6,859 nucleotides of DNA from Flavobacteriales bacterium (GTDB lineage: Bacteria; Bacteroidota; Bacteroidia; Flavobacteriales; BACL11): NCBI GenBank assembly GCA_002715885.1, contig PBAG01000020.1:7264-14122 (forward strand), written 5' to 3'. Made by a program: the position numbers and the translations under genes. Position 1 is the first letter of the stretch; each line of letters starts with the position of its first letter. Shown here piece after piece: positions 1 through 6,859 of the stretch. Below the pieces are notes generated by a model. The model was not told the origin of the DNA. It saw nothing but the letters and a program-made list of their open reading frames with translations, and searched no databases.

Positions 1-197
1 GTTGATCTAAAAATTACCGTTTTTGTTGAAGACCAATTAAAATTTTTAGACTTCCAATCTTTTATTAGTACTTTAAGTTTAAGTTTCTCTAGCTCTAATT
101 TTAATAAATTATCTTCGGTTAATACTTGTTGTATATACCAATCAATTTTTTTTGGGTTTTCATATCTGTGATCGGTAAGAATTACAACATCGTGCAT
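1..197 (-). CDS. N-terminal part of a probable ATP-grasp (RimK/glutathione synthetase-like) protein, truncated by window edge
   Basis: This frame stays open from an ATG at 197-195 to the window edge, giving 65 complete codons with no stop. The start directly follows the TAG of the exported redoxin gene (200-198), so it looks like the next gene of the same operon, with zero spacing. The translation begins MHDVVILTDHRYENP, continues with IDWYIQQVLTEDNLL, a Lys/Leu/Glu-rich helix, and then FNWSSTKTVIFRS. From memory, this pattern (a VVxLTD strand, a 'VLxED' segment, then 'FDWSSTKxxxFRxTWDY') matches the N-terminus of a family of cytoplasmic proteins annotated as ATP-grasp domain proteins, which ligate carboxylates to amines using ATP. 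The catalytic ATP-grasp core would lie outside the window, so neither fold nor substrate can be confirmed here. No signal peptide is visible. The reading frame itself is well supported; the family name is a recollection-based inference. Confidence 0.7.
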   Translation of the reverse strand, partial: MHDVVILTDHRYENPKKIDWYIQQVLTEDNLLKLELEKLKLKVLIKDWKSKNFNWSSTKTVIFRS

Positions 198-836
198 CTA
201 TGGTTTGTATCTTTTGATACTGCACCCAACTGGATTCGTTTCAGCAACTTTTATTTTTTTTCCTTTGACAAGCTGTTCCATAGCATCCTTAAGATAGAAA
301 TCTTTCACCTTGTTTATATTTTCATAATTATCATCTATTGCACCTTTGTACACAAGTTGGTAATTTGAGTTAAACATAAAAATATGAGGAGTTGTTTTTG
401 CCCCAAACGCGTTTGCTAGCAAACTTTTTTTATCAAGTAGGTATGGAAATCTATAATTCATTTTTTTAGCATGTTTTTTCATCTCTTCAAATGAATCGTC
501 TCCATCTCTTTTTTTATAGTTTGAATTAATGTAAACTAAACCAATATTGTTTTTCTTGGCTAGTTCCTCTGTTTGCTTATATCTATCTTCCCATTTTACT
601 ACAAATGGACAAGTATTGCATGTGAAAAGAACAATAAGACCATTTTTTTCAGTCAAGGTTTTAAGTGAGTAAGAAAGCCCGTTAACAGATTTTAGTTCCT
701 CATCCATATATGGCATTTCTGCCTTTATGTTGATTGTTTCAAATTGTTCTTGAGTTTTTTTCTTTTTACCGTACTGAGCTGTGACAAAGAATGGTATACA
801 TAATAGTGCTAAAAATATTTTTTTCATTTTTTTCAT
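198..836 (-). CDS. Exported thioredoxin-like (PRX_like1/AhpC-TSA) redox protein with CxxC motif
   Basis: The protein has 212 residues. Residues 1-20 form a Sec signal peptide: basic start MKKMKK, hydrophobic core IFLALLCIPFFV, probable cleavage at TA|Q. The mature protein should act in the periplasm or at the cell surface. A thioredoxin fold follows: the strand GLIVLFTCNTCPFV carries the redox pair C73-x-x-C76, and the cis-proline region is T149-P150 (TTPHIFMF). The wording 'FTCNxCPFV' plus a C-terminal 'PVGCSIK' (C205) is typical of the PRX_like1 group of thioredoxin-family proteins, which are usually about 180-210 residues long. The extra Cys205 might be a resolving cysteine, but that is inference. 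Substrate and electron donor cannot be read from sequence. It starts one base after the TAA of the carboxypeptidase gene and ends in TAG abutting the next ATG. A second in-frame ATG at codon 4 (827-825) is an alternative start; both keep the signal peptide. Confidence 0.92.
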   Translation of the reverse strand: MKKMKKIFLALLCIPFFVTAQYGKKKKTQEQFETINIKAEMPYMDEELKSVNGLSYSLKTLTEKNGLIVLFTCNTCPFVVKWEDRYKQTEELAKKNNIGLVYINSNYKKRDGDDSFEEMKKHAKKMNYRFPYLLDKKSLLANAFGAKTTPHIFMFNSNYQLVYKGAIDDNYENINKVKDFYLKDAMEQLVKGKKIKVAETNPVGCSIKRYKP

Positions 837-837
837 T

Positions 838-2370
838 TTAATTAATTATTATTTTTTTTGTTTTTAATCCTTTTTCATCAATTTCAATTTTTACATTGTT
901 TGAGTTTTTTTGATTCTTTCTGCCAAGAATATCTACAGATTTTATTGCTTTTTTGTTTTGTTTAATGTCATTAATTGATACAGAATTTATTGGTACTAGT
1001 TGAACGTTTAAGAATGATGTATTATTGTTTAAAACGGATGCATTAATTGTTTTACTGTGGTATCCACTTTTACTAAAGAGGAATGAATAATTCCCTTGGT
1101 ATATATATCTGTGGTAATTTCCTACTGGTAAACTAGAATAAACATGAGAACTGTCAATATCATGATTCAAAACTTCAACCTTTGCCCTTATAGGAGCTCC
1201 TGTTATACTATCGGTTATTATACCACGAAGACCATATAGGGATTGTTCCATGAAATTATAAAAAGAAGGACTTGTTGCATCCCAAAAGACAGGTAAATTT
1301 GCAGGATTTGGTGTTTTATCATCGGACAGCTCTAATGTAAATTCTCTACACTGTTTAAAATAGTTCATGTAGTCTTGTCTTCCTCCATCTACTTCATACC
1401 AATCGTATCCATTAATAATACCATCATTGTAATTAGAAAAGTAATTTCCTGGACCATAAAATTGACAGGTATCTGCATATTCATTACAAACATGTTGCCA
1501 CCAATTATCATCAGCAGTTAATTGTGACCAGGTGTCCCATGGGTAATTAGCAACAACAGCACCTGTATGTAGATTAGAGCCAAGATTGAAATTAATTGAA
1601 TCAGCCAGCCCCATAAAAATCAAGGTTTCATCCTGCCATGGATTTCCATCTGGGTGTGGACCATCTTGAGGATCCGGATAATTTCTATTTAAATCAACAA
1701 AGTTTGCATTAGATCTGGTTGCACCCCAAACATTGTTGTTTCCCCCAGCATATGCACCATCTGGATTAGCAAGCGGATTTATCCAAATATCAATTTCATT
1801 AACTAGATTAGTTTTTCTACTATCAACATTATAGCTATTTAGTAAATCATCAATAAATCTTAACATCAAAACATATCCTGTTAGTTCATCTCCATGCATT
1901 GATGAGGTATATAGAAAAGAGGGTTCATTTTCTTTCTGACCGACATTGTCAGAAATATTAACTATTAAAATTTCTCGACCTGAGTTTAGGGTCCCCAAAG
2001 AATAAACATTACAAATGTTTGGGAATGAATCAGCAAAAGCATACATCATATCTACATATTGATTATATGTGGGATAAAAATCCCAATTATTCTTTGAAAT
2101 GTTATCATAAAATACAGTTTTGTCAATTAATTCAAAGTTTATATTTTTTTCTAAAAAGTTTTCAAACTGTTTTTTATTAGCATATGCAAATGCTCTTGTT
2201 TTTTCAATTTTGTGATCCAGAGAAATTATCTTAGATAATTCATCAAGCTGATGTTTGCTTTTGTAATTAAATGAGAAATATATTTCATTTTTATTTTGAA
2301 ATATTTTATCAATATCTTGTGATAAAAGAGTTACAGGAAAAAGCAGAATGAGAAATAATTTTTTCATCAT
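838..2370 (-). CDS. Secreted M14 zinc carboxypeptidase (N/E-like subfamily) with T9SS-like C-terminal tail
   Basis: I place the start at 2370 (MMKKLFLILL), giving 510 residues. The frame is open 27 codons further upstream, but that stretch overlaps the end of the mutase gene and would bury the signal peptide. Residues 1-17 are a Sec signal peptide ending LLS|Q. Residues about 25-90 resemble the propeptide-like region of Bacteroidota M14 proteins. The peptidase domain spans about 97-375. Zinc ligands are H159 and E162 (HGDE) and H268 (NLHTGAVVANYPWD); substrate carboxylate binding is by N229-R230 (DLNRNYPD); the catalytic Glu is E347 (FTLELSDDKTPNP). The 'NLHxGAxVANYP' and 'TLELS' wording is that of the M14 N/E (regulatory) carboxypeptidases, which remove C-terminal residues from peptides. 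Residues about 380-460 form a CarboxypepD_reg-like beta domain (GIITDSITGAPI), and about 473-510 a T9SS type A-like tail (SVDILGRK ... KKIIIN). All catalytic residues are present, so the enzyme is likely active outside the cell. It starts one base after the mutase stop. Confidence 0.93.
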   Translation of the reverse strand: MMKKLFLILLFPVTLLSQDIDKIFQNKNEIYFSFNYKSKHQLDELSKIISLDHKIEKTRAFAYANKKQFENFLEKNINFELIDKTVFYDNISKNNWDFYPTYNQYVDMMYAFADSFPNICNVYSLGTLNSGREILIVNISDNVGQKENEPSFLYTSSMHGDELTGYVLMLRFIDDLLNSYNVDSRKTNLVNEIDIWINPLANPDGAYAGGNNNVWGATRSNANFVDLNRNYPDPQDGPHPDGNPWQDETLIFMGLADSINFNLGSNLHTGAVVANYPWDTWSQLTADDNWWQHVCNEYADTCQFYGPGNYFSNYNDGIINGYDWYEVDGGRQDYMNYFKQCREFTLELSDDKTPNPANLPVFWDATSPSFYNFMEQSLYGLRGIITDSITGAPIRAKVEVLNHDIDSSHVYSSLPVGNYHRYIYQGNYSFLFSKSGYHSKTINASVLNNNTSFLNVQLVPINSVSINDIKQNKKAIKSVDILGRKNQKNSNNVKIEIDEKGLKTKKIIIN

Positions 2371-2371
2371 A

Positions 2372-5300
2372 TTACATATTTCTTCTGTATTGTCCTCCAA
2401 CTTCAAACAAACAATTTGTAATTTGACCAAGCGAACAAGTTTTGGAAGCATTCATTAGTTCTTCAAAAATATTCTTGTTTAGAATAGCTGCTTTTTGAAC
2501 TTCTTTTAATTTTTCGTTAGAATTATCATTTTGTGATTTATGTAATTCTTCGAGCATTTTTATTTGATAAATTTTTTCCTTTTTAGATGCTCTTATAACT
2601 TCATTTGGAATTAGAGTAGGGGAACCTTGTTTATTCATAAAAGTATTAACACCAATAATTGGAAATTCACCAGTGTGTTTAAGTGTTTCGTAATGCAATG
2701 ATTCTTCCTGAATTTTACTTCTCTGATACATAGTCTCCATTGCACCTAAAACACCACCTCTTTCGGTTATTCTATCAAATTCAATTAGTACAGCCTCTTC
2801 AACAAGGTCAGTTAATTCTTCAATTATAAATGAACCTTGTAGAGGATTTTCATTTTTAGTAAGACCTAGTTCTTTATTTATTATTAGTTGAATTGCCATT
2901 GCTCTTCTTACTGACTCTTCAGTTGGGGTTGTTATTGCTTCATCATATGCATTAGTATGAAGTGAATTACAATTATCATAAATTGCATACAGAGCTTGAA
3001 GAGTTGTTCTTATGTCATTAAAATCAATTTCTTGTGCGTGAAGAGACCTACCTGAAGTTTGGATATGGTATTTTAACATCTGAGCTCTTTTATTTGCTCC
3101 ATATTTTAGTTTCATTGCTTTAGCCCATATTCTTCTAGCAACTCTTCCAATTACTGAATATTCAGGGTCTATACCATTACTAAAGAAAAAAGAAAGGTTT
3201 GGACCAAAGTCATTTATGTCCATACCTCTACTCATATAGTATTCAACATATGTAAATCCGTTTGAAAGAGTAAATGCAAGTTGAGATATTGGATTGGCAC
3301 CAGCTTCAGCAATATGGTAACCCGAAATTGAAACTGAGTAAAAATTTCTAATTTTTTTATTTATAAAATATTCTTGAACGTCTCCCATCATTCTTAGAGC
3401 AAACTCCGTACTAAAAATACACGTATTTTGAGCTTGGTCTTCTTTAAGGATATCTGCTTGAACGGTTCCTCTAACCTGATTCATAGTTTTTTTGGCAATT
3501 TCATCATAAATATCCTTAGGTAAAACTTTGTCTCCAGTAGTACCCAATAAAAATAATCCTAACCCATTATTGCCCTCTGGAATTTCTCCTTGATATTCTG
3601 GTCTTTTTGTTTTTTTGCTTTTATAAAAATCGTCAATTTGTTTTTTTATTTTTTTCTCAAGTTTATTTTCAATAATATATTTTTCACATTCTTGATCAAT
3701 TGCAGTGTTCATGAAAAATGCGAGAAGAATTGGAGCAGGTCCATTAATCGTCATACTTACTGAGGTCTTTGGATTAGTTAAATCAAAACCTGAGTATAAT
3801 TTTTTCATATCATCTAAACAACATATAGAAACTCCTGCATTACCTATTTTTCCGTATATGTCAGGTCTTTTACCAGGGTCATTTCCATATAAAGTAACTG
3901 AGTCAAAAGCGGTTGATAGTCTTTTTGCTTCCATATCTAAACTTACATAATGGAATCTTCTATTAGTACGTTCAGGCCCTCCTTCACCTGCGAACATTCT
4001 CGTTGGATCCTCTCCTTCTCTTTTAAATGGGAATAGCCCAGAAGTAAATGGAAATTCACCAGGAACATTTTCTTGTAGTTGCCAATAAAGTAGGTCACCC
4101 CATCCCTCATACTTAGGAAGAGTTATCTTAGGTATTTTATTATTTGAAAGAGATGTTGTATGTGTATCTATTGTGAGTGTTTTTGACCTAACTTTATATT
4201 CGAATTTTTCTTGTTTGTATTTGTCAACTAATTTTGGCCAATTATCAATTAGAATTTTATTTTTTGGATCTAAGTTACTTAAAAGCTCATCAAATTTTTG
4301 TTTTAATTCTTTTTGTGCTGATTTTGAAGATCTATCAATGATTTTTTCAGCACTTGCAACAACATATAATTTTTGTGCTATGTCTTTTTGTTCAACTGTC
4401 CATTTATCGTAAGTCCTATTATTTTCAGCTATTTCGGAAAGATATCTAATTCTATTTGAAGGAATTACATAAATCTTTTCGGACATCTCGTCAGTTATTT
4501 CAAAGTTTGAAGTAAAATTGCCAATCTTTTTCTCATTAAATTTCTGCATTATAGCCACATACAATGTATTAGTTCCTGGGTCATTAAATTGAGAGGCAAT
4601 TGTTCCGTATACAGGCATTTTTTCAGTTGGTTCTTCAAATCTTTGGTTATTTCTTTGATATTGTTTTTGAACATCTCTTAATGCATCGAGGCTCCCTTTT
4701 TTGTCAAATTTGTTTATTGCAATCAAATCAGCAAAATCAAGCATGTCAATTTTTTCTAACTGTGTTGCTGCTCCATATTCAGGGGTCATTACATAAAGTG
4801 AAATGTCAGAATGTTCTACAATTTCAGTATCTGACTGTCCAATACCTGATGTTTCTAGAATTATCAAGTCATAGTTTGCAGCTTTTAAAATATTAATGGC
4901 ATCATTTACATGAGCAGATAAGGCAAGATTTGCCTGTCTGGTGGCTAGTGACCTCATATATACTCTAGATGATCTAATTGAATTCATTCTAATTCGATCA
5001 CCTAATAGTGCACCACCAGTTTTTCTTTTAGATGGATCAACGGAAATTATTGCAATTTCCTTGGCTTCAAAATCTAAAATAAATCTTCTTACTAATTCAT
5101 CTACAAGAGATGATTTTCCAGCTCCTCCTGTTCCAGTAATACCTAACACGGGAGTTTTTGATTTTGAAGCAATATCTTTTATTTCTGATATTAAATTTTT
5201 ATGTTTTTTTGGAAAGTTTTCAACTGAAGTTATTAATCTTGAGATAGTGTTTGTGTCTTTGACCTCTAGCTTTTTTTGGAATGATTTATTAATAGCTTTA

Positions 5301-5746
5301 TCCCCAAGAGTAAAATCGGAGCTTTTAACCAAATGGTTTATCATCCCTTGAAGTCCCATTTTTCTTCCATCATCAGGGTGATAAATTTTTGTTATACCAT
5401 AACTCTCGAGCTCTTTTATTTCTTCAGGAAGTATTGTTCCACCACCACCGGCAAAAATTTTTATCTGTCCAGCATTTTTTTCTTGTAGAAGATCGTACAT
5501 ATATTTCAAATACTCAATGTGGCCGCCTTGATAGGATGTCATTGCTATTGCATTAGCATCTTCTTGTATTGCACAATTAACTACTTCCTCTACACTTCTG
5601 TCATGTCCTAGATGTATAACTTCGCAGCCAGTGGATTGTATAATCCTTCTCATGATATTGATTGCAGCATCATGACCATCAAAAAGACTTGCCGCGGTAA
5701 CTATTCTAACTTTATTTTTGGGTTTGTATATTGGAATATTTTCCAT
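2372..5746 (-). CDS. icmF: Fused isobutyryl-CoA mutase (IcmF): B12-binding, G-protein chaperone and mutase domains
   Basis: The protein has 1124 residues from ATG 5746 ([18 protein letters not shown]), close to the roughly 1090-1130 usual for IcmF. An upstream ATG at 5836 would add 30 poorly conserved-looking residues, span the probable promoter and overlap the divergent start, so I reject it. Domain order is that of IcmF. (1) Cobalamin-binding domain, about 12-145, with axial histidine H25 in D23-G-H25 and GGGGTI at 100-105. (2) MeaB-like GTPase, about 195-410, with Walker A 205-212 (GTGGAGKS), ETSGIGQSD at 298-306 and base-recognition N345-K-F-D348. (3) Linker, about 410-545. (4) TIM-barrel mutase, about 545-1124, with RMFAGEG (F585), QNTCIF (Q773) and SGYHIAEAG (H811). 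Phe585 and Gln773 sit where methylmalonyl-CoA mutase has Tyr and Arg to bind the substrate carboxylate, which favours isobutyryl-CoA/n-butyryl-CoA interconversion by adenosylcobalamin radical chemistry in the cytoplasm. The fused GTPase gates cofactor loading. IcmF enzymes are also known for isovaleryl/pivalyl-CoA activity. It is the first gene of the minus-strand operon. Confidence 0.95.
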   Translation of the reverse strand: MENIPIYKPKNKVRIVTAASLFDGHDAAINIMRRIIQSTGCEVIHLGHDRSVEEVVNCAIQEDANAIAMTSYQGGHIEYLKYMYDLLQEKNAGQIKIFAGGGGTILPEEIKELESYGITKIYHPDDGRKMGLQGMINHLVKSSDFTLGDKAINKSFQKKLEVKDTNTISRLITSVENFPKKHKNLISEIKDIASKSKTPVLGITGTGGAGKSSLVDELVRRFILDFEAKEIAIISVDPSKRKTGGALLGDRIRMNSIRSSRVYMRSLATRQANLALSAHVNDAINILKAANYDLIILETSGIGQSDTEIVEHSDISLYVMTPEYGAATQLEKIDMLDFADLIAINKFDKKGSLDALRDVQKQYQRNNQRFEEPTEKMPVYGTIASQFNDPGTNTLYVAIMQKFNEKKIGNFTSNFEITDEMSEKIYVIPSNRIRYLSEIAENNRTYDKWTVEQKDIAQKLYVVASAEKIIDRSSKSAQKELKQKFDELLSNLDPKNKILIDNWPKLVDKYKQEKFEYKVRSKTLTIDTHTTSLSNNKIPKITLPKYEGWGDLLYWQLQENVPGEFPFTSGLFPFKREGEDPTRMFAGEGGPERTNRRFHYVSLDMEAKRLSTAFDSVTLYGNDPGKRPDIYGKIGNAGVSICCLDDMKKLYSGFDLTNPKTSVSMTINGPAPILLAFFMNTAIDQECEKYIIENKLEKKIKKQIDDFYKSKKTKRPEYQGEIPEGNNGLGLFLLGTTGDKVLPKDIYDEIAKKTMNQVRGTVQADILKEDQAQNTCIFSTEFALRMMGDVQEYFINKKIRNFYSVSISGYHIAEAGANPISQLAFTLSNGFTYVEYYMSRGMDINDFGPNLSFFFSNGIDPEYSVIGRVARRIWAKAMKLKYGANKRAQMLKYHIQTSGRSLHAQEIDFNDIRTTLQALYAIYDNCNSLHTNAYDEAITTPTEESVRRAMAIQLIINKELGLTKNENPLQGSFIIEELTDLVEEAVLIEFDRITERGGVLGAMETMYQRSKIQEESLHYETLKHTGEFPIIGVNTFMNKQGSPTLIPNEVIRASKKEKIYQIKMLEELHKSQNDNSNEKLKEVQKAAILNKNIFEELMNASKTCSLGQITNCLFEVGGQYRRNM

Positions 5747-5767
5747 CAAATAATCTTCAGTATTTTG

Positions 5768-5775
5768 CAAATTTA
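5768..5775 (-). promoter_or_regulatory. Bacteroidota-type -7 promoter element for the icmF operon
   Basis: Read on the minus strand, this octamer is TAAATTTG, a full match to the Bacteroidota housekeeping -7 consensus TAnnTTTG. It ends 21 bases before the icmF ATG, implying a short 5' leader of roughly 15 bases. The -33 partner is weak: the nearest TTTG on this strand (5806-5803) has a 27-base spacer instead of the usual 17-23. The position in a divergent gap ahead of a four-gene operon supports it; AT-rich DNA makes chance matches common. Confidence 0.5.
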
Positions 5776-5793
5776 CACTTTTACAAATGATTT

Positions 5794-5822
5794 TATATTT
5801 TTCAAAATAAATGATATTTTTA
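5794..5822 (+). promoter_or_regulatory. Weak candidate -7 elements for the divergent propeller lipoprotein gene
   Basis: Two plus-strand octamers fit TAnnTTTG at 7 of 8 positions: TATATTTT at 5794-5801 and TATTTTTA at 5815-5822. The first lies 33 bases upstream of the ATG at 5835 and is the better placed. Neither has a convincing -33 TTG at the normal spacing (the nearest TTTG, 5764-5767, is 26 bases from the first). The bases just before the ATG are A-rich (ATAAAAAAAC), as is common for translation starts in flavobacteria, and there is no Shine-Dalgarno sequence. The gene needs a promoter in this gap, but these exact boxes are tentative. Confidence 0.25.
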
Positions 5823-5834
5823 CAATAAAAAAAC

Positions 5835-6859
5835 ATGAGCCAAATGCGTATATCTATATTCTTATTAACTGTATTTTTTTTCTCTTGTAAAGAAAAAAAT
5901 CAAACAGTAGCACTTTATCCACTTGAAAGCCCAAAGGAAAGAATTGAATGGGAAATACAAAGGTTGGCTGATCCAGTAACTGGAAATATTCCAAATAATA
6001 TCAGGCAAAAGGAACTTCTTTTTGCAAAAAATCTTCCAAAATCAAAATCATTTAACAAGAGTAATTGGCTGCACAGAGGCCCATACAATGTTGGAGGTAG
6101 AACTAGGGCTCTTTGCTTAGATGTTTTGGACGAAAATACAATCTTAGCTGGTGGTGCTTCAGGAGGAATGTTTAGATCAACCGATGGTGGACAATCGTGG
6201 ACGATGACTACTGAACCAAGTCAAGAACATCGTATCAGTTGTTTAACTCAGGACCGCAGACCAGGAAAAGAAAATGTATGGTATTTTGGAACTGGAGAAA
6301 ATCGAGGTTCGTATGTGATTAATGTATCAATGTATGGAAATGGAATTTGGAAATCAATCGATGGTGGTCTTTCTTGGGACTCTCTTCCAATTACAACTAC
6401 AAATACCCCAACCAATCTAGATGGAGATTTTGATTTCATGTTTAGTCTAAAAACCGACCCAAGTAATGACAGTTTAGATGTGGTTTATGCAGCCACTAGG
6501 GGTGATATATATAGAACGGAAGATGGAGGCAATAGCTGGTCTAAACAACTTGGTGGACCAAATAGTAATTATTATCAATACACAGATGTTGAAGTGACAT
6601 CTAATGGTGTAGTTTATGCAACAATTTCTAGTAATTGCGTTGATAATGGAATTTGGAGATCATCTGATGGTCAGACTTGGAAAAATATTTTGCCAACAAA
6701 TTTCCCTCCAGGATACAGCAGAGTTGAAATTGGTGTTAGTCCTTCAAATGAAAATGTCGTTTATTTTATAGCTGCTGAGACTACTGGTTATGGACAATAT
6801 ACTCAGACTTTTTTTAACGGAAGTACTTGGACTTCTTTGTGGAAATATGAATATCTTTC
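5835..6859 (+). CDS. Asp-box (BNR/sortilin-like) beta-propeller lipoprotein, truncated at the 3' window edge
   Basis: An open frame runs from ATG 5835 to the window edge (341 complete codons, no stop). Residues 1-18 form a lipoprotein signal ([15 protein letters not shown]), with C18 as the probable lipidated residue. The bases after it read KEKN, close to the K-(D/E)-(D/E) surface-export signal described for Bacteroidota lipoproteins, so surface exposure is plausible. A short helical region ([13 protein letters not shown]) leads to [16 protein letters not shown] and then a repeated propeller. Asp-box motifs (S-x-D-x-G-x-[S/T]-W) occur at S115-W122, S174-W181 and T228-W235, with a one-residue-shorter variant at S276-W282. 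The [14 protein letters not shown] start followed by 'GGxSGGMxRSTDGGxSW' is typical of large secreted Bacteroidota proteins related to VPS10/sortilin domains and exo-sialidase-type propellers; full members often reach 800 residues or more. No glycosidase active site can be assigned, so a binding or adhesion role is as likely as catalysis. ATG at codon 4 (5844) is an alternative start. Confidence 0.88.
   Translation, partial: MSQMRISIFLLTVFFFSCKEKNQTVALYPLESPKERIEWEIQRLADPVTGNIPNNIRQKELLFAKNLPKSKSFNKSNWLHRGPYNVGGRTRALCLDVLDENTILAGGASGGMFRSTDGGQSWTMTTEPSQEHRISCLTQDRRPGKENVWYFGTGENRGSYVINVSMYGNGIWKSIDGGLSWDSLPITTTNTPTNLDGDFDFMFSLKTDPSNDSLDVVYAATRGDIYRTEDGGNSWSKQLGGPNSNYYQYTDVEVTSNGVVYATISSNCVDNGIWRSSDGQTWKNILPTNFPPGYSRVEIGVSPSNENVVYFIAAETTGYGQYTQTFFNGSTWTSLWKYEYL
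6177..6680 (+). repeat. Four Asp-box repeats within the propeller lipoprotein
   Basis: The coding repeats lie at 6177-6200 (STDGGQSW), 6354-6377 (SIDGGLSW), 6516-6539 (TEDGGNSW) and 6660-6680 (SSDGQTW). Each is preceded by a strand ending in an aromatic residue plus K or R (GMFR, GIWK, DIYR, GIWR). In Asp-box propellers these hairpins join the outer strands of successive blades, so at least four blades begin here and more should follow beyond the window. The spacing is uneven (177, 162 and 144 bases between starts), as is usual for VPS10/BNR-type propellers. The repeats are diverged at DNA level and are protein-structural, not a DNA repeat. Confidence 0.8.

Noticed and set aside
126..368. Plus-strand open frame of 80 codons
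   Set aside because: It is antisense to the redoxin and ATP-grasp-like genes and its Phe/Ile-rich translation is what AT-rich complementary strand gives.
2224..2240. Perfect inverted repeat with 7-base arms (AATTATC / GATAATT) and a 3-base loop
   Set aside because: It lies inside the carboxypeptidase coding region, is almost all A/T, and has no T-run or gene boundary to make it a terminator.
2371..2451. Extended N-terminus of the carboxypeptidase starting at 2451
   Set aside because: It overlaps the mutase C-terminus in another frame, would put 27 residues ahead of a clear signal peptide, and the ATG at 2370 sits one base after the mutase stop.
3601..3660. Run of T-rich tracts resembling terminator tails
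   Set aside because: They encode the Lys-rich segment of the mutase (residues about 696-715) that is normal for IcmF; no stem precedes them.
3705..5351. Several plus-strand open frames of 79-136 codons opposite the mutase gene
   Set aside because: They lie antisense to conserved mutase and GTPase motifs and their translations look like no protein family; they are shadows of the real gene.
5672..5680. B12-binding motif reads D-G-H-D-A-A, lacking the Gly of the textbook DxHxxG
   Set aside because: As I recall, IcmF proteins commonly have DGHDA(A/S) here; the axial histidine is intact, so this is a family variant and not a lesion.
5747..5836. Extended N-terminus of the mutase starting at 5836
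   Set aside because: The extra 30 residues do not resemble IcmF, the region holds the likely promoter, and the ATG at 5746 gives the family's usual start just ahead of the B12 domain.
6248..6439. Minus-strand open frame of 63 codons
   Set aside because: It is antisense to the Asp-box propeller; its Pro/Ser-rich translation is the mirror of the Gly/Trp-rich repeats.

Overview
The window is AT-rich and reads as chromosomal DNA of a Bacteroidota member, most likely a flavobacterium. Supporting signs are the very low GC content, TAA/TAG stops, Lys/Asn-rich proteins, signal peptides of the flavobacterial type, a C-terminal tail resembling a type IX secretion (T9SS) sorting signal, a surface-lipoprotein-like N-terminus, and a TAnnTTTG promoter box (the Bacteroidota -7 element). 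I see no RNA genes, CRISPR array, insertion sequence or phage gene. The taxonomic call is inference from these signs.

Layout: four genes lie head-to-tail on the minus strand. In transcription order they are (1) a 1124-residue fused coenzyme-B12 acyl-CoA mutase of the IcmF type at 5746-2372; (2) a secreted M14 zinc carboxypeptidase at 2370-838; (3) an exported thioredoxin-like protein with a CxxC motif at 836-198; (4) the first 65 codons of a probable ATP-grasp-type enzyme at 197-1, cut by the window edge. The three junctions have 1, 1 and 0 bases between stop and start, so the four genes are very probably one mRNA with coupled translation. An 88-bp divergent intergenic region (5747-5834) separates this operon from a plus-strand gene at 5835 that runs off the right edge. 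That gene encodes a lipoprotein with an Asp-box (BNR/sortilin-like) beta-propeller.

Function: the mutase carries its own G-protein chaperone domain and has the Phe/Gln active-site pair of isobutyryl-CoA mutase instead of the Tyr/Arg pair of methylmalonyl-CoA mutase, so it should connect branched- and straight-chain C4 acyl-CoAs in the cytoplasm. The carboxypeptidase and the redoxin act outside the cytoplasm. A loose logic (extracellular peptide trimming supplying valine or other branched-chain amino acids whose acyl-CoA products feed the mutase) is possible but is inference only; the genes may simply be co-transcribed neighbours.

Nothing here demands a new system. The points most worth a second look are the active-site evidence on the mutase, the near-zero gene spacing joining cytoplasmic and exported products, the T9SS-like tail on the carboxypeptidase, and the two edge-truncated genes.
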